Source of the DNA: Paragonimus westermani | Lineage: Eukaryota > Platyhelminthes > Trematoda > Plagiorchiida > Troglotrematidae | Direction of reading: 5' to 3' | DNA: 64,000 nt | Assembly (NCBI GenBank): GCA_008508345.1 | Contig: QNGE01000131.1 | Location: 321,808 to 385,807 of the forward strand | Shown here: positions 51,729 to 64,000 of the stretch, piece by piece | Layout: each line of letters opens with the position of its first letter | Position numbering within the stretch: the stretch's first letter is position 1 | Position numbers and translations under genes: made by a program | The notes under the pieces: model-generated | Told to the model about the DNA's origin: nothing | Databases searched by the model: none | The model's input: only the letters and a program-made list of their open reading frames with translations

Positions 51729-54427
51729 GTGAGTGGAGGTTTTGTACGTGCTGTTCCTGGACCCCCAGACTGGGGTTGTACAGCCTAATAGCAATAGCCT
51801 CGATCTTTAAAAAACCTCACTTTCGAAGCTCTGAAGTAAGCTTGACTTGGAAAGATACGACCAGATTTGCTCAATGGCCTGTATTTATTAATTGGGGTCT
51901 GATCGCAATGGAAATTTGCTTTCTCGAACCGTCGTGAAGCCATTGCGGATGGCGTTCACGTATCCCTTCCGAAATCTTCCTCTTAGATCTTCCAACTGGA
52001 GAAAGTACACAAAAATGATGAAGCAAACTTAAGCAAACTAACTCCAGTGATTGCAGAATACGGATAGGCACTCTGTATCTTGTTTGTAAGTCTACAGCTA
52101 GTTGTTACATTGTTCACTCTACCGTTATGCAACGAACAGATAGAAATCGAGTTTTTCTTTGTCATCTGAAGGGGTTTGCAGTTTGCACGTAAACGATTGA
52201 TAGTGCCTTCACTATGACCACTTTTGGTACCATCTTTTGCTAGGCTAACAGCGTAACCACGGAAAACGTCACCCATGTATTCAAAATTTGCCAGGCCTAC
52301 CTAAAGTTTGTTAGCCTGACAGGTTTATGGTTAGAGTTCATTAATTAATCATCGTTGAAAATGATTGTGTATATCACGTTAGTGTTGATCGTCGAGTATA
52401 AAACTATTCCCCAAGCATTTTTCCAGGAGATATTTGCTTGCAGCTGCCTGATTTGTTTGGGTTCCAAAACGGCAAACATATTTTCTGTGAGTAATTAAAA
52501 ATTACGTCATGAATGTGCAAAGTGACACTTCATCAGTTTATTGACACATACCGTGACCTACGCAACCACCTACCCCTTGTGTTGGGGTATGACATAATTT
52601 TGATAGAATAAGTATTTGCTCGCTTTCCTTTAGTAGCTAAGCTTCCTCACGGGAAATTATGACTAAACTCCTTATCCTAATTCTGGGGAACAGCTTGAAT
52701 TTCTCGATAGCACTTATATCTTATGTGAGTCCGACTGGAAAAAAATTTACCGAGTAAACTTTGGCTTCGTTAACTTCCTAGTGGACGAGGCGATCAAATG
52801 AGGAATTTCGCTTTGCGGTCACAATGAAACCGCACGCTAACATGCCGGGTTGAGAACACGTATATTTAACGGTTACCTTGAGTATTCAGACACATGTGAA
52901 CAGAGAATGAAACCTAGTGTCACTCGAGACGTTAGGTGGCTTTGATTTTATAAATCTTGTCCCCCCAGGTACCAGTTAAATGGGAATGTCTGGTTTTTAC
53001 TTTTGTCATGCTGGAGTTTGCAACCCATCTGGTTACACGTTTACACAGCTGACGATCTCTTCAGGAGTAAATTTTCTAGAAAGTCAGATCAGGTAGTCGA
53101 AGTTGCGTGTAGACTCTATTTGGTTTCACAAAATTCTGGAAGTTACATATTCTGTGATGTTCCTGTTCGCTGTAATTAAACAACTAATTAAATATAGTCT
53201 TACCTGCATGCAGTGTCATAAGGGTGAATTATCTTGCCAATTGAATCTAACAAATGACCTTCCAGTTGTTTTTTTTAGCTTTTGGTAGTTTACAGACCAT
53301 TTTTAGCATCTGTCAGAAAATTTCGTCGTGATGGGTACTTCCAATAACGGAATTTTTTATCTTCATTATTCGTACCAACAGGATCTAAGAAATTTCTGAT
53401 ATAAAAACGTCCATTAAATCAGGGTTTGTGTTGTAAGCCCACAGATCACGATGGCTGCAAAGATTTCCTCGAATCTATATCTAATCGATTAAGTAGCGAC
53501 TTGACTTCCGGTGGGAAACACAAATGTGGTTTTATGTGGCCTTCTAGTGCATACGGTTTTTTCTGTTCTTCACCAGCCAGGACCGATCTAAAATCTATCC
53601 TCAACTGATTCTAGCGGTGTTTCTTCTACACAGAAAACATGCCTTATCGATCAGGAGAAAATAAATCATCCACAACATGTGAAAAAGAATTTCATTCGGT
53701 TCATTCTGTCAGACACGTCAGTTCGCTAGCGAATTCGGATCACGGTTACTGTACTTCAAATGCAAATGCCTATCGATCTTGTGGTTGGGAACAAATGCAA
53801 TGTGTTCAAGTGACTACTTACAAGTAATTGAGCCTACCAACAACTAAACGTTCAGTCAGAATACAAGTTGTTAATAAAACGACAATATTTTTAAACAGTA
53901 TTAGTAAGCTCAAGGCAAAAAAACGTAACCGTGTGCCAAACATCAGTGTGTATATCAATTCCGTTCTTTTAAGAGGCATTTTACAACCTATTCTCAATTT
54001 TTATGAGTACCTTTAATTGAAATTTGCCAGATAGTATACATTTGTAGCAAAAATTAACTTTTTGTTAGTTAGTGAGTGGTACGCACGTCCATGAAGTTAA
54101 CCTCATGCTAAAAGTTTGTTTATTGGTCTGATTTACTGAGCACTGATAGTACTCAAGTAAGTTTAACATAGTATCACCACTCGATTCAGCTCAATAAACT
54201 TCCTCATTCTCTCTAACCTAAGTGAGCTATTCAATTCCACAAAAAAGTGAAGTAACAGGTCATGTAGAGTAATTTTGTCTGACTATAATTTTTTTCAGCT
54301 GCTGTAAAAATATGCGAGCCATGATAAGGTTGCACTGCGCGATTTAGTGGTAACGTCACCTGATAATGTTACCTGCTGATGGAACACGAGAAGTGAGTAG
54401 CAAACGTGGTTTTCATCATTGCTCCAG
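51729..54427. other. No identifiable gene
   Basis: Short frames at 53426-53608 and 53634-53827 look hydrophilic. The second follows a good acceptor (GTTTCTTCTACACAG) and ends at a stop, so it might be a terminal exon, but nothing links it to a family or a partner exon. Confidence 0.4.
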
Positions 54428-54543
54428 TTACTGACTCACCAGTCGTCTTCATCACCTCCAACAGTTCGGAGAAGTACAGCTATGAATGGACGCAAACGCC
54501 AGTTGTTCTGCAAATAGAAATCACGAAAACCGAATTTAAAATG
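54428..54543 (+). other. Candidate internal exon
   Basis: Good acceptor (TTTTCATCATTGCTCCAG) and strong donor (AAAATG then GTAAGT) frame 116 bases, phase 1 at the start and 0 at the end. They read TDSPVVFITSNSSEKYSYEW then TQTPVVLQIEITKTEFKM. The alternation of polar and hydrophobic residues would suit a beta-sandwich ectodomain, and there is one NSS sequon. No family can be assigned. Confidence 0.35.
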
Positions 54544-57500
54544 GTAAGTAACTGGAGAGAACTCGATAACCTGGATGAACGTGACTGCAAAGGTGGGCTC
54601 AGTATCAAGCACAAAATAGAATTAGCAGTTTTTCTGTGGGAGAAAGGCCTTTCAACAAAAATCATAATATTTCGCACACGCTGTTTTTCAAGTGATTGAT
54701 ATTTCAATTTAGTGTCAGTTGAACATATCATCGTGGACCTAACTTATGTAGCTCGTGAGGTGAAAATCCTATAGCTTACACGTCCACTATAAACTGAAGA
54801 CTATGACGTAAGACAAACAATAATGAATTAGGCAGCTAAAAGGAAACAAGTAAGCTTATTCTGTGTATTACTTCCTTGTTCAGACAACAAATGTGAATCA
54901 CGGAAATCCTGCAGAGCTTGTGAACTCTGTTAAACAGAGACTCTGCTGCGTCTGGCGGTTACAATCAAGATTGCGCTATTATAAACTGGAGCTGACAAGC
55001 TGGCTCCCTCAGTAAGACTGGGAGAATATTTTCACGACGCTCTTCTATGTGTTTCTTAAGGTACTCATGATTTAGGCCAATAAAGTCTCAGTGATGAACT
55101 TCTGATCACGCAGGAATAGTGCAGTTAGAATATGCTCTACTAAGTTTTCAGACAACAAGCTAAATACTTAATTTTTAAGTGGTTCAGCCAAACTATTCGT
55201 CAATATTCAAATGCAGCCATCTTTTTAACCGGTATTCAGTTGAAATTATTAAAACCATGGGGCAATTCCACGTACCACCAAATGGCCTATAACCGAATTA
55301 TATCTTATATAACGTACCAACTTGGGCTGTTTGACAGATTTGCCATTCAACAATCCACGTAACAAGGAAAACTTATGTAAACCGAACCTTCTGAAAGTGG
55401 TCACATCCCCATTTTATGGCGTACCGTGTGCGTATTTTATCTTTAATGACCACGGGTACACTCGTGTGAATAGCCCCAAATATTCAGCTTTTTGAATAAC
55501 ATGTACCAGGCCATGGCAGACTCAGAACGGATGCAAAACGCTTAGTATGCCAAGCGAGCGCCCACAGACCTTTGTTGTCTGACGATTCCATCGGTGCTAC
55601 ATACTGTTCACCGGTAGAACACAGACGTTGATTTTATTCTAGTCATCTATTTTGACACCCAGCCCAGTTTTTAACCGTGCGTTATTGCCCCGTCATTTCA
55701 CATATCATGGCTACACACAGATTAGTACAAGAAGGTTTAACAGTGTAAACGTAGAATTAATCTTTTAAGTAAAGTCACTAGACTAGTTGGCAAAAGGGAC
55801 ACTTACTTAACATATGCACAGGCGACAGAAAAATGACACTTCTGGCACAAGAGTAAGATTCTAACACCTGACGTGACTATCTAGACGGGACAATGGGAAC
55901 ATCCACGATGAATTTCGTACCCACATTCCAACGCAGAAGTGAATACCGAAAGCGATTCAAGCAAGTTTGTTGAGAACTGTCAGAATTTTCTTTTGAACTA
56001 GTAAAGGACTGCAAACATTTGGCGGCAAAACATTTACAGCATTGTTTGGCATTCTTAAAAATATAGTAGATACTAAGTCCAGTAACCACATGCGCTTGTG
56101 CAACCAAAATTCAATGGTAGATATTGGATTTTACCAACCGTGACATATTTGGTATTGCTACAATCAACTGTCAATTTAGTCCGAATATATTTCATCTTCC
56201 AATCCAAAGGTTACATAATTCAATAAAAACTAGCCTTTTCGCTCTGCCAAATGCAACCACTCCTCTGAGTTTTTCGGATAACTTTCAAGCGATAATTAAG
56301 CAGGATTTAGGGACCAAGCAGAATATTTCAGATCCATCCTTAGAGTGGACTCATGAACAAAACGAGACTCTGTCATTTCTGCAATGGTATCCGTTGTGAA
56401 TAGAGTGCATGGTACATCATACTGGGAATTTGGGGACAACGCTGAGGGTTAACCGCTTTTAGTTGCTAGGAGCAGAGCACAATATACCCATCTTTGAGCG
56501 AATTTGTGGAAGGTTGGGTAGGCAATTACGTCCGATTATAGAGAAAGGTAGTTAAAAACTCTCCAGCCACTGCTTATAAAAAAATTAAAATTCATCACGA
56601 GAACCGTTGATCAACTGCACCTCACATTGAATAAATAGCTAACAGCCTACTTTTCCGTGCACATCAAAGCGACAAACAATTACACTACTAAAAGCGAGTC
56701 TGTCCCTGCTATAGAAAGTGCCCATTTTTCTTCCGCCATGAAGCTGTAATTAGTGCCGAATAACTTAATGAATAGGGATAAAGCTGAAGAGCTTTTGTGG
56801 ATTGATGCGTTCTGCAAGACAGGGTTGAATTACTGGTGTAATACGTGTATTTTAAACGAAAATGCCCCCTGATAAAATGCCTACACGTTAGGTCTATCAA
56901 TTTGTAAACGTGTTTATAACGGAAATTCAAATTTGTAGGGTATTCTTTGCCCATCATTAGTTAACATTCCAAGAGTTTCATATCTCTGTTAATCGATTCC
57001 CGTTGGTCTTTGTTGGTGCAATTTTTGTATTCACTGAAAAGGTGTGTTGTTAAAAATTACGAAAAAGGTTAGATATATTTTTCTAGCAGTAACCTGTTAA
57101 ATTACACTGGGAAAACAGATGGTCACACGACATGACTAAGTGTTTCACTTATTTTCAGCATTTCGCTTAAGATCTAAATGTTTCATTTAACAAGCGTTGT
57201 CTGAAAACAAAAGTTTGTCCGTTCAGAGTTTGGGTTTTTGAATGTTTAGGCGAGTGTTAGAGATTTTCAACAACCGTTGTCGACAGATCGATTCCATCTT
57301 GCCCATTGTTCGTTGGAATTCAAGATCACTTGTTTAAGCGCGTTCACAACTGTTGAATACGTACTTTCACGAGAATACCAAACATCGATTTACACCTGTG
57401 GCTCAATATTGTGCAGAGAAATTCTACGACAATACATTCAGTATTACTTAACACGAAACAAATAGTTCGATGAAAAATAAACACGGTTGGACGTGAACTA

Positions 57501-57673
57501 TTCCTAACAAATATACCACTGACTACTACTGCATGTGATATTCATCAGATTTCCTCATCGAAAACGTAGAAGATCCCCAGACTTTCAAGATGCACAGAGA
57601 CTAAATACGCATGTCGCAGATCATTTTTGTCTAAGTACCAAGCGTTTTATAACTGAGAAGCTGAAGTTTACAG
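54544..57673. other. No identifiable gene
   Basis: A plus-strand frame at 56124-56399 (91 codons) looks protein-like, including NISDPSLEWTHEQNETLSFL, but it has no recognised domain and only a moderate internal acceptor near 56177. Confidence 0.4.
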
Positions 57674-57871
57674 ATGGGTATGGCAACCCGTAGCGTAACA
57701 GCCAGAAATTTGACGGATTATGGTTACATCATGGGTAATATCCGTGGTGATTCGTTGTCTGATAGTCTCCGTGTACGGATGGATGGTCGGCGATTAACTC
57801 CAGCTGGAACAGACGAGGTTTTCCCTCGAATCACGAATGTGAAGTTCATTTGTCCTGTGCTAGTAACACAA
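57674..57871 (+). other. Candidate exon with FPRIT motif
   Basis: A GC-richer patch follows acceptor GAAGTTTACAG and is open for 66 codons in phase 0 to a donor-like GTATGC. It contains YIMGNIRGDSLSDSLRVRMD and TDEVFPRITNVKFICPVL. FPR[IV]T followed by F and VL recalls the FPRVTxCDF...VL signature of innexins, but the conserved cysteine and tryptophan are missing and no membrane segment is visible, so the likeness may be accidental. A possible phase-0 terminal piece lies at 58365-58460 (AGDRDEKHNATSSSSAMNAA and on to a stop). If the donor is not used, the frame ends at 57916. Confidence 0.25.
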
Positions 57872-58460
57872 GTATGCTGTCTTCAAATAACGAAAGCCTG
57901 GCCAAAACCATTGTAGGGTAATTGATCCTCAATCTTTCGAAAGCATATCGCTTGGTAGTTTATTGACCACATTTGATTTCCGACAAAATATTTATTCACC
58001 AGATTGATCATGGTTTTTATCCACATTACTCACCTAGTTAGTGCCCACCTTATGGGAACCAAGCAAGTCGACGGATTGACAAATTTCATGTAAAACCAGC
58101 AGTAGCTAACCCTCGTTTGTGTAATAGAATTTGAAATTCTTTGTGTAAGTTGTAACATGGTAATTACAAGAGGTACGAAACGACCAAGCTAATAGGAGGA
58201 ATACGGAAAACCTCGAGTATTAACTGATCTTCTAAGCACTGATCTCACCACTTACCCGCTCAGTGGTAGACAAACAAAACTGAGAAGGACAGTATGGCAA
58301 TATCTACCTCCCTTACTGGGTGTTTAAGCAGAGTGCTTGATGATCTTACTGTTGGAATTCCAAGGCTGGCGACCGTGATGAGAAACACAATGCAACCTCT
58401 TCATCATCAGCAATGAATGCAGCGGAGATTACCGGGATTGGTTATGGTTTTGGTCGTTGA

Positions 58461-61400
58461 AAGGTTTTAGGGAAAATGATTCGTGCGATGACTCGATGTT
58501 GCCCTGAAGTTTGCAAATGTTGTGAATTGGAGTAGAATCCGGTGAAGTAATCTGCTGACTTCCAGGCATATCCGTTCCCCGTTAATGCTCATAGTCACGT
58601 GATCAAGAGCTGTTGTACTCGCGTTGTACCATATCTTTTTAAACAGGAACCAAAATTCTTTATTTAACTTGACACGACACTATTAATAAGTTCCAATTGA
58701 GAAACTGAATCGTTGTTGTTCCTATCGTTTTTATATTCCCGGTGAGTATTTGAGGTCCAGCGTATGCTTCCACAAAAATCTTTGGGTCGTGTTCGCCTGT
58801 CTAAAGTTTTGACGAATAATACCTCAAAGGTAGGAAAGTAAACATCATGCTCGTCCAATACATCATAAAATTATAAAATACTGTTCAGATTGTTTAGATT
58901 AGAAGTAACTGAACTGCAACCAATTGTCTGGTTGGTTAAAAAGAACTTCCTTTGGCACAACCATGTTCTCACCTAACTAAGTTTTCAATCCAAATTTGGC
59001 GTGCACTTTCCAAAGAGATCGCAGTGGCATACATTTGAGAACAGAGCAGACTCACTCCTTATTATGTAGGCTTATTTTTCAAACAATTATCTCTGGGCTA
59101 GACTAACTCCGCATATTTGTGGGTATAACATTACTCAATCAACGGCTGTCTATATCTGACAGTGTTGATCATTTTTTCATGATCTATCACCTGCCAAATC
59201 TCGATGTTTCTTTCAAGCTACCCATACACGTCAGCACGCAATCTCTTCGCTCACTAACTAATTTTGTGACGATTTTGTTTAACGTTCACTCAAAATTAGT
59301 ATCAGTTTGCTGGTTGAAAGTTAAAATTACAAGTGAAGACCCGGTTGCATTATATTTCAATTCCCAATATGAAGAGTGGTCAGTAAACACTGCTGCTGGT
59401 AAGTCGTCACGGACAGAGGTGTCCGCGGAAGTGCAAGTTTTCTTAGCATTTGTCATATAAGATATATATACATAAGATATAATGTATTCACACATACTTA
59501 AAACGTAGTAAACCACGGTGGTTGATAAAACCTATAGTGCAGCAACGTTCGTGTGATGTCCTCATTTGAAGCATGAACACAAAACATACAACATCTTAGC
59601 GCGTAGGTGAAATTAATGTGTTTTAACGGTCCACGCTCTTGACTAGTAATGCGAAAAAATAACGCAATATTATGATTGATTTGGTGCATTAAAAATTTGC
59701 GTAAGGGACGTTTATCGTTCGTTTGTGAAAATTTACCTTACGGCCATTCCTCTTTGGGAAAGATTCTCGATTACTCGCAGTTCTCCTAACGAAGCGCTGA
59801 ACGCCGCAGCTGTTTTTAAAATTAACAGCATGTCCAGCTAAAAGTTCATATATCAAGGTGCATTTATAGTGCACGAGTAACGGTTTATTTATAGACAAAA
59901 ATTTAAAAAATATCCTCTCATTACTTTGTTAGATATGAAAAGTAGGAGGCGTAAGTTGTGACTCAGTAGAGCAAACAAAAGCACTTGCATAGACTGACGC
60001 AAGTTAACTGATCAATGATAGCTAAAGTTCCTGTCTTTCTGTCTGCTCTTTCATCTACATGCCTACGTGATAAGCGTAACAATTTTTCCACACTGTCAAT
60101 CAAGCGAATCCAATACCCACACAAAAATCTATAGGCCAGACACACTTATTCGACTTTAGGCAATACTAGCGAACCGCTCCGTTGTTAACTTTTAATACTG
60201 CCCTAATTCCTGTTGCTGGTAGCAATTTGGATTTAGAATTATCCACAAAATCTATTAACGCATGATTGGTCGCTAGCATTTATTTGCGTCCAATAGACAG
60301 ATCAGCAGGAACGCCTTCACCATGTTTCAACTAAGAGTCCGAAAAAACACTAGTTTGTCTGATTGCTTACATTCAGACACAACATCGAACAAAATAATTA
60401 GATGACGAACACTGGTTGATATCGGTACATCGAATTGACTCGTCAGTACTAAACAAAAACCAGTACGGAAACTTTCAGTTCAACGTTCACAAAAACCGAA
60501 AGGGAAACATCAAACAGGATGGTTTGCGCGAATTGGCCTACAGAAACTTGAGATTCGCGATTGGTTTTGTTCACACGACCCGAGTTTGATCCCGTTTGCG
60601 CGATAACTCCAGCACGCTTGAATAAACGCAGACTGATCCAAAATTCGTTGCATAATTTTCACGGTTCTCAATTTGAGTTTTACGGCTTGGCTGTTCAACG
60701 GCGTGATTAAAAAATGCCCTACTGAACACCAATTCGGAAACCAAAAATAATCTCGTTCGGTCATAAAATACTGGTGGAATTTTAGAGGTAATTCTGTTAA
60801 ATAAACTTAGATAAAATCAAGTTAAAACAAACATAACAAAGTAAACAAAAAGCTGGTCATTTCGGCTAACGTATGCAATGGGTTATACCTGTATATTCGT
60901 CCACATATTTTCGAAATGGTGCGCACTGAACCGATTTCTAGCTAGCCTCAAGGCAACTGAATCAGCATATTAAACAGAACGTCATCTACAACTTCTGGCT
61001 TGAAGTGCATCTTCAGATATTGGTTAATGTGTCGCTTTACACCCCACACTCGCCGCCAACAAAAAAAGTATACTGAAGGTTCACGAACAGATATGGAATG
61101 TCGTCCAACACACACGCCTTTATTCTCTATAATAAACCTCAGTCATCAAAGAAACCTGTGAACCGCAGTACCACAGATAGTTCCAAATGTCATCAGTGAA
61201 GTTTTCTAAAAGGAATGGAACAATCAACCCTGTGGAGTTCTTTGGAAATTTCAGAAAGCCAACTTCTGATATTAGTGTACAGTGCACTAAGCATGACCAC
61301 ATCTAGTCATCGGTTTTGCTCTCTGAGGTAATCACTAATCGATATACGCGATATGCGCTTCCCAGCCTCTGGACACCTATCTTTATGCATAAAAGTGATG

Positions 61401-64000
61401 AACGGCTTACTTCAGCTTTCAATAATCCCAACACAAAATATTTCAACAACATTAAGGGACTCATATATAGATGAGTGTTGGGGGATTTTGGTTCAAAATA
61501 GATCGAAAATCGCTAACAACTGATTGTAGCTGCCGTATTATCATAGACTTTTCAGTCGGTCCCTTTTGAAAGGGAGCACTAGACATGAGTTTCTTTTCAG
61601 TTAGAGCTTGTCAGTAGTGCACATCCTTGACTTCGACTTCACGAGACGACCATATTCACCACTGCGCCATTGACCTCATGCTGGTGGAAACCAGATTGTA
61701 TATTCTGAACACTTGGTCACATTGGCCTTCCAAAAAAGAAAGACTGAAATGTCTGGAAATAAGACAGCTGCGATCAATTATGAGTGATGCTCGGTTAGAA
61801 TTATATAAAAGTCAAGCAATTCTCACCTCTGTGAAATCACACATGGAATAATTGTAATGTGGCATCCATTGAGTATATTCATCCTTCATCAACGTCAGGT
61901 TTATTCAGTTTCTTTTTCTCGAAGATGTTGACGTGTCGTACTTCAAAACTATCAGTCTTTTAATCACGAAGTTGTACGCCCATAAGTTAGTGAGTCCTCT
62001 ACCTGCATCAAATTCGGGTTATCTTGCAATATTCATGGCAAACTATCCACAAACTATACATAAAACCCCAAAGACCTGCAAAGTCCTTTCTGACAAAGCG
62101 CTGTGCAAACGATCCAACTAGCCTTCGCGATTAAACTGTAACTTGCTTTCGTCCATTTTCTGCGAATGGACACACTGAATCTCGAAACGCGAGTTTATAC
62201 ACGATACGCCTCCAAGGGCCGAAAGTGCAAGCAAGATATTGTTCTGTCACAAAAAATCGTCCGTCACAAACAATACTTAAGCGACTGAGAGCTTTGGCCC
62301 GTGACATGACGGTTCACCGATTCTATTCTTCATTCGTACTATTTTTACCTGGTAAGTGCAAACGGACAAAAACATGTAAGGAATTTCTAAGAGGAATCAT
62401 CAAGGAGTCTTATGAAAATGAATGCTGTCTTGTTTGTCAGGTTTCACACAAAAATATTATGTCATTCTTCTTGTCAGTACAGTAACAACTTTTGAGAATT
62501 GAAAGGCTACCGTAAGAAATTTTAGTAGTATAAGGATAGCCACAGTTAATGAGTGGAAACACAAGAAAGCATTTTTATACAGTTTTTTGTTTTTTGATTC
62601 CTCTGGCCATAGAACGAAATGAATTGCACTTGCAAAAATCTGTGATGAAATTGAAGCCGGACTGGGCTATTCAGCAGGGCACTTTGGAGAACGAACTCAC
62701 TGGCATGAACATGTGTCATCGGCTATTGGCTAGGTAACTGCTGAGTTTGGTCATGCCACTTCTAAGTTCTCTGCCTTGTAGCAGCAGAGTCTACAAGGGC
62801 TTGAAGTATTGGAACTTGTTGAGGTCACTGACGGCGATAATCTTCTCCCATCTCTTTCAGGCATGGCTTAATTAGACTGTCACTAAAATATTTCTGTTTC
62901 TTTACATCATATGGGTGAAATACTGATGCCTTGGGTTACGTTATCCGGAGTGCGGGTTTACCTTAACAAACTTCGAAATCACTAGACATTAACTAGACTG
63001 TATCTGCTGCATCGATACGTACCCTAGTTTCAAAATGTGACACCTGTTTAGCTGAAACCAACACAGTTTTATGTAGCAGTAAACAAGATATCGGATGCAG
63101 TGGTCACAGCTTCGTTTTCCAACAGATACCAACGACTTAACGTTAGTAAACTCCAGAATTGGTCTGATTCAGCTGCCACTTGGAGTAGCCGTGTTGCAAT
63201 CGTAATCGGTATTTGACTGTGTAAAATTACGTGCCCTGACAACCAGGAGACATAATCGACTATTCTGTATTACGCGACTGTGTAATGTGCCTTCTTTCGA
63301 AAGGCTCAAAAAACATGAATCAGCTACAAGAAACTATATCCAGATGGCCAGTGCACTTTTAAGACGTAATGGATAAGTAGAATAGGTTGCATCCTGAAAC
63401 AGCATCGTTCAAGAGAGAATATAAATGTAGCATAAGAAGGCACTTTATCAGATTTGTCCCACATATTCACCACCTCACACAACTTGACACTGTTGATATT
63501 CATATACGCACTCTTCTGCTTTTGATGTTTGTCCCTTTTTTCACACGAAGGATAGGTTTCGAAAAAGCAAGAGTTATCTTCGTAAGGATGTTGGTGGTTG
63601 TCTCTACGTTAGTCCAGTGTGCATCGGAAACAGCTGACTCAGGTCAAATATCTCTTCACCACAAAATAATCATTTAGATGTAACATGTTACAGTAGGAAA
63701 GCCGACAACCAGATATAAAATGAGGAGTCAAATTGGACAGATATTCACCAAGGCAATTAAGAAAGCACTACTGGAGCATAGATTGAAGATACATAGACGA
63801 AAATACTAACAGTGAATTGTATTTTAAATGAAAATAAACAAGAAACTACAATCATCAACCACTTGCAATGAGTTACGCAGTTAGAGGAAGTGACGCTGAT
63901 TTTGTACGCGTCTCCTCAAAAAAATGCTGTGTGCGAAGTTGTGTACGGAACAGCCAAGGAGAAGCGCCTGGTTGGAGCTAGGAACTTGTCATTTGTCTGC
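58461..64000. other. No identifiable gene
   Basis: AT-rich DNA. ORFs here are of chance length. A minus-strand frame at 60510-60764 and plus-strand frames at 61627-61851 and 62225-62485 look hydrophilic. The last has a donor-like CCTG/GTAAGTG inside. None shows a domain. Confidence 0.45.

Overview
This window looks like nuclear DNA of a flatworm, most likely a digenean fluke (a tapeworm is possible). It is about 60% A+T. Coding DNA is sparse and broken into short exons by introns of up to about 14 kb. The mobile elements are a LINE whose protein fragment carries wording I know from fluke LINEs, and two decayed Penelope-like elements. There is no operon, no bacterial-style gene density and no long intact ORF. 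The longest open frames (151 and 163 codons) are about what chance allows at this composition.

The one gene I can name is on the minus strand from about 33.4 kb down to about 0.9 kb: a tetraspanin of the peripherin/ROM1-like type. Three exons carry the fold: TM1-TM2 at 33.1-33.4 kb, TM3 plus the CCG motif at 16.7-16.9 kb, and the PxSCC/GC half of the large loop plus TM4 at 3.8-4.2 kb. Their splice phases agree exactly. A 23-residue exon at 19.1 kb fits between TM2 and TM3. Two further 3' exons (2.5 kb and 1.0 kb) fit by phase and splice signals only. Two possible upstream exons lie at 34.45-34.75 kb and a possible 18-nt micro-exon lies inside the first intron.

Mobile and repeat DNA: a GC-rich palindromic motif repeats in the first 120 bases. 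A 159-bp sequence is duplicated around 13.4-13.7 kb next to a single N. A truncated LINE on the minus strand at 14.3-15.0 kb contains a 33-N gap, has a mutated YADD box, and ends in a (CAT/ATG)n microsatellite. A Penelope-like 3' fragment at 37.9-38.2 kb is flanked by inverted copies of its terminal repeat. A second Penelope-like fragment at 50.4-51.2 kb (RT end plus GIY-YIG region) has several in-frame stops.

The rest (34.8-64 kb apart from the Penelope copies) holds no gene I can identify. I list a few short segments with good splice signals and open frames as low-confidence candidate exons (42.9, 44.5, 46.5-46.8, 51.6, 54.4 and 57.7 kb) so that they can be tested. I see no CRISPR array, rRNA or tRNA, and no evidence of a new biological system. 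The most informative points are the tetraspanin gene structure, the candidate micro-exon, the Penelope inverted-repeat arrangement and two probable assembly defects.
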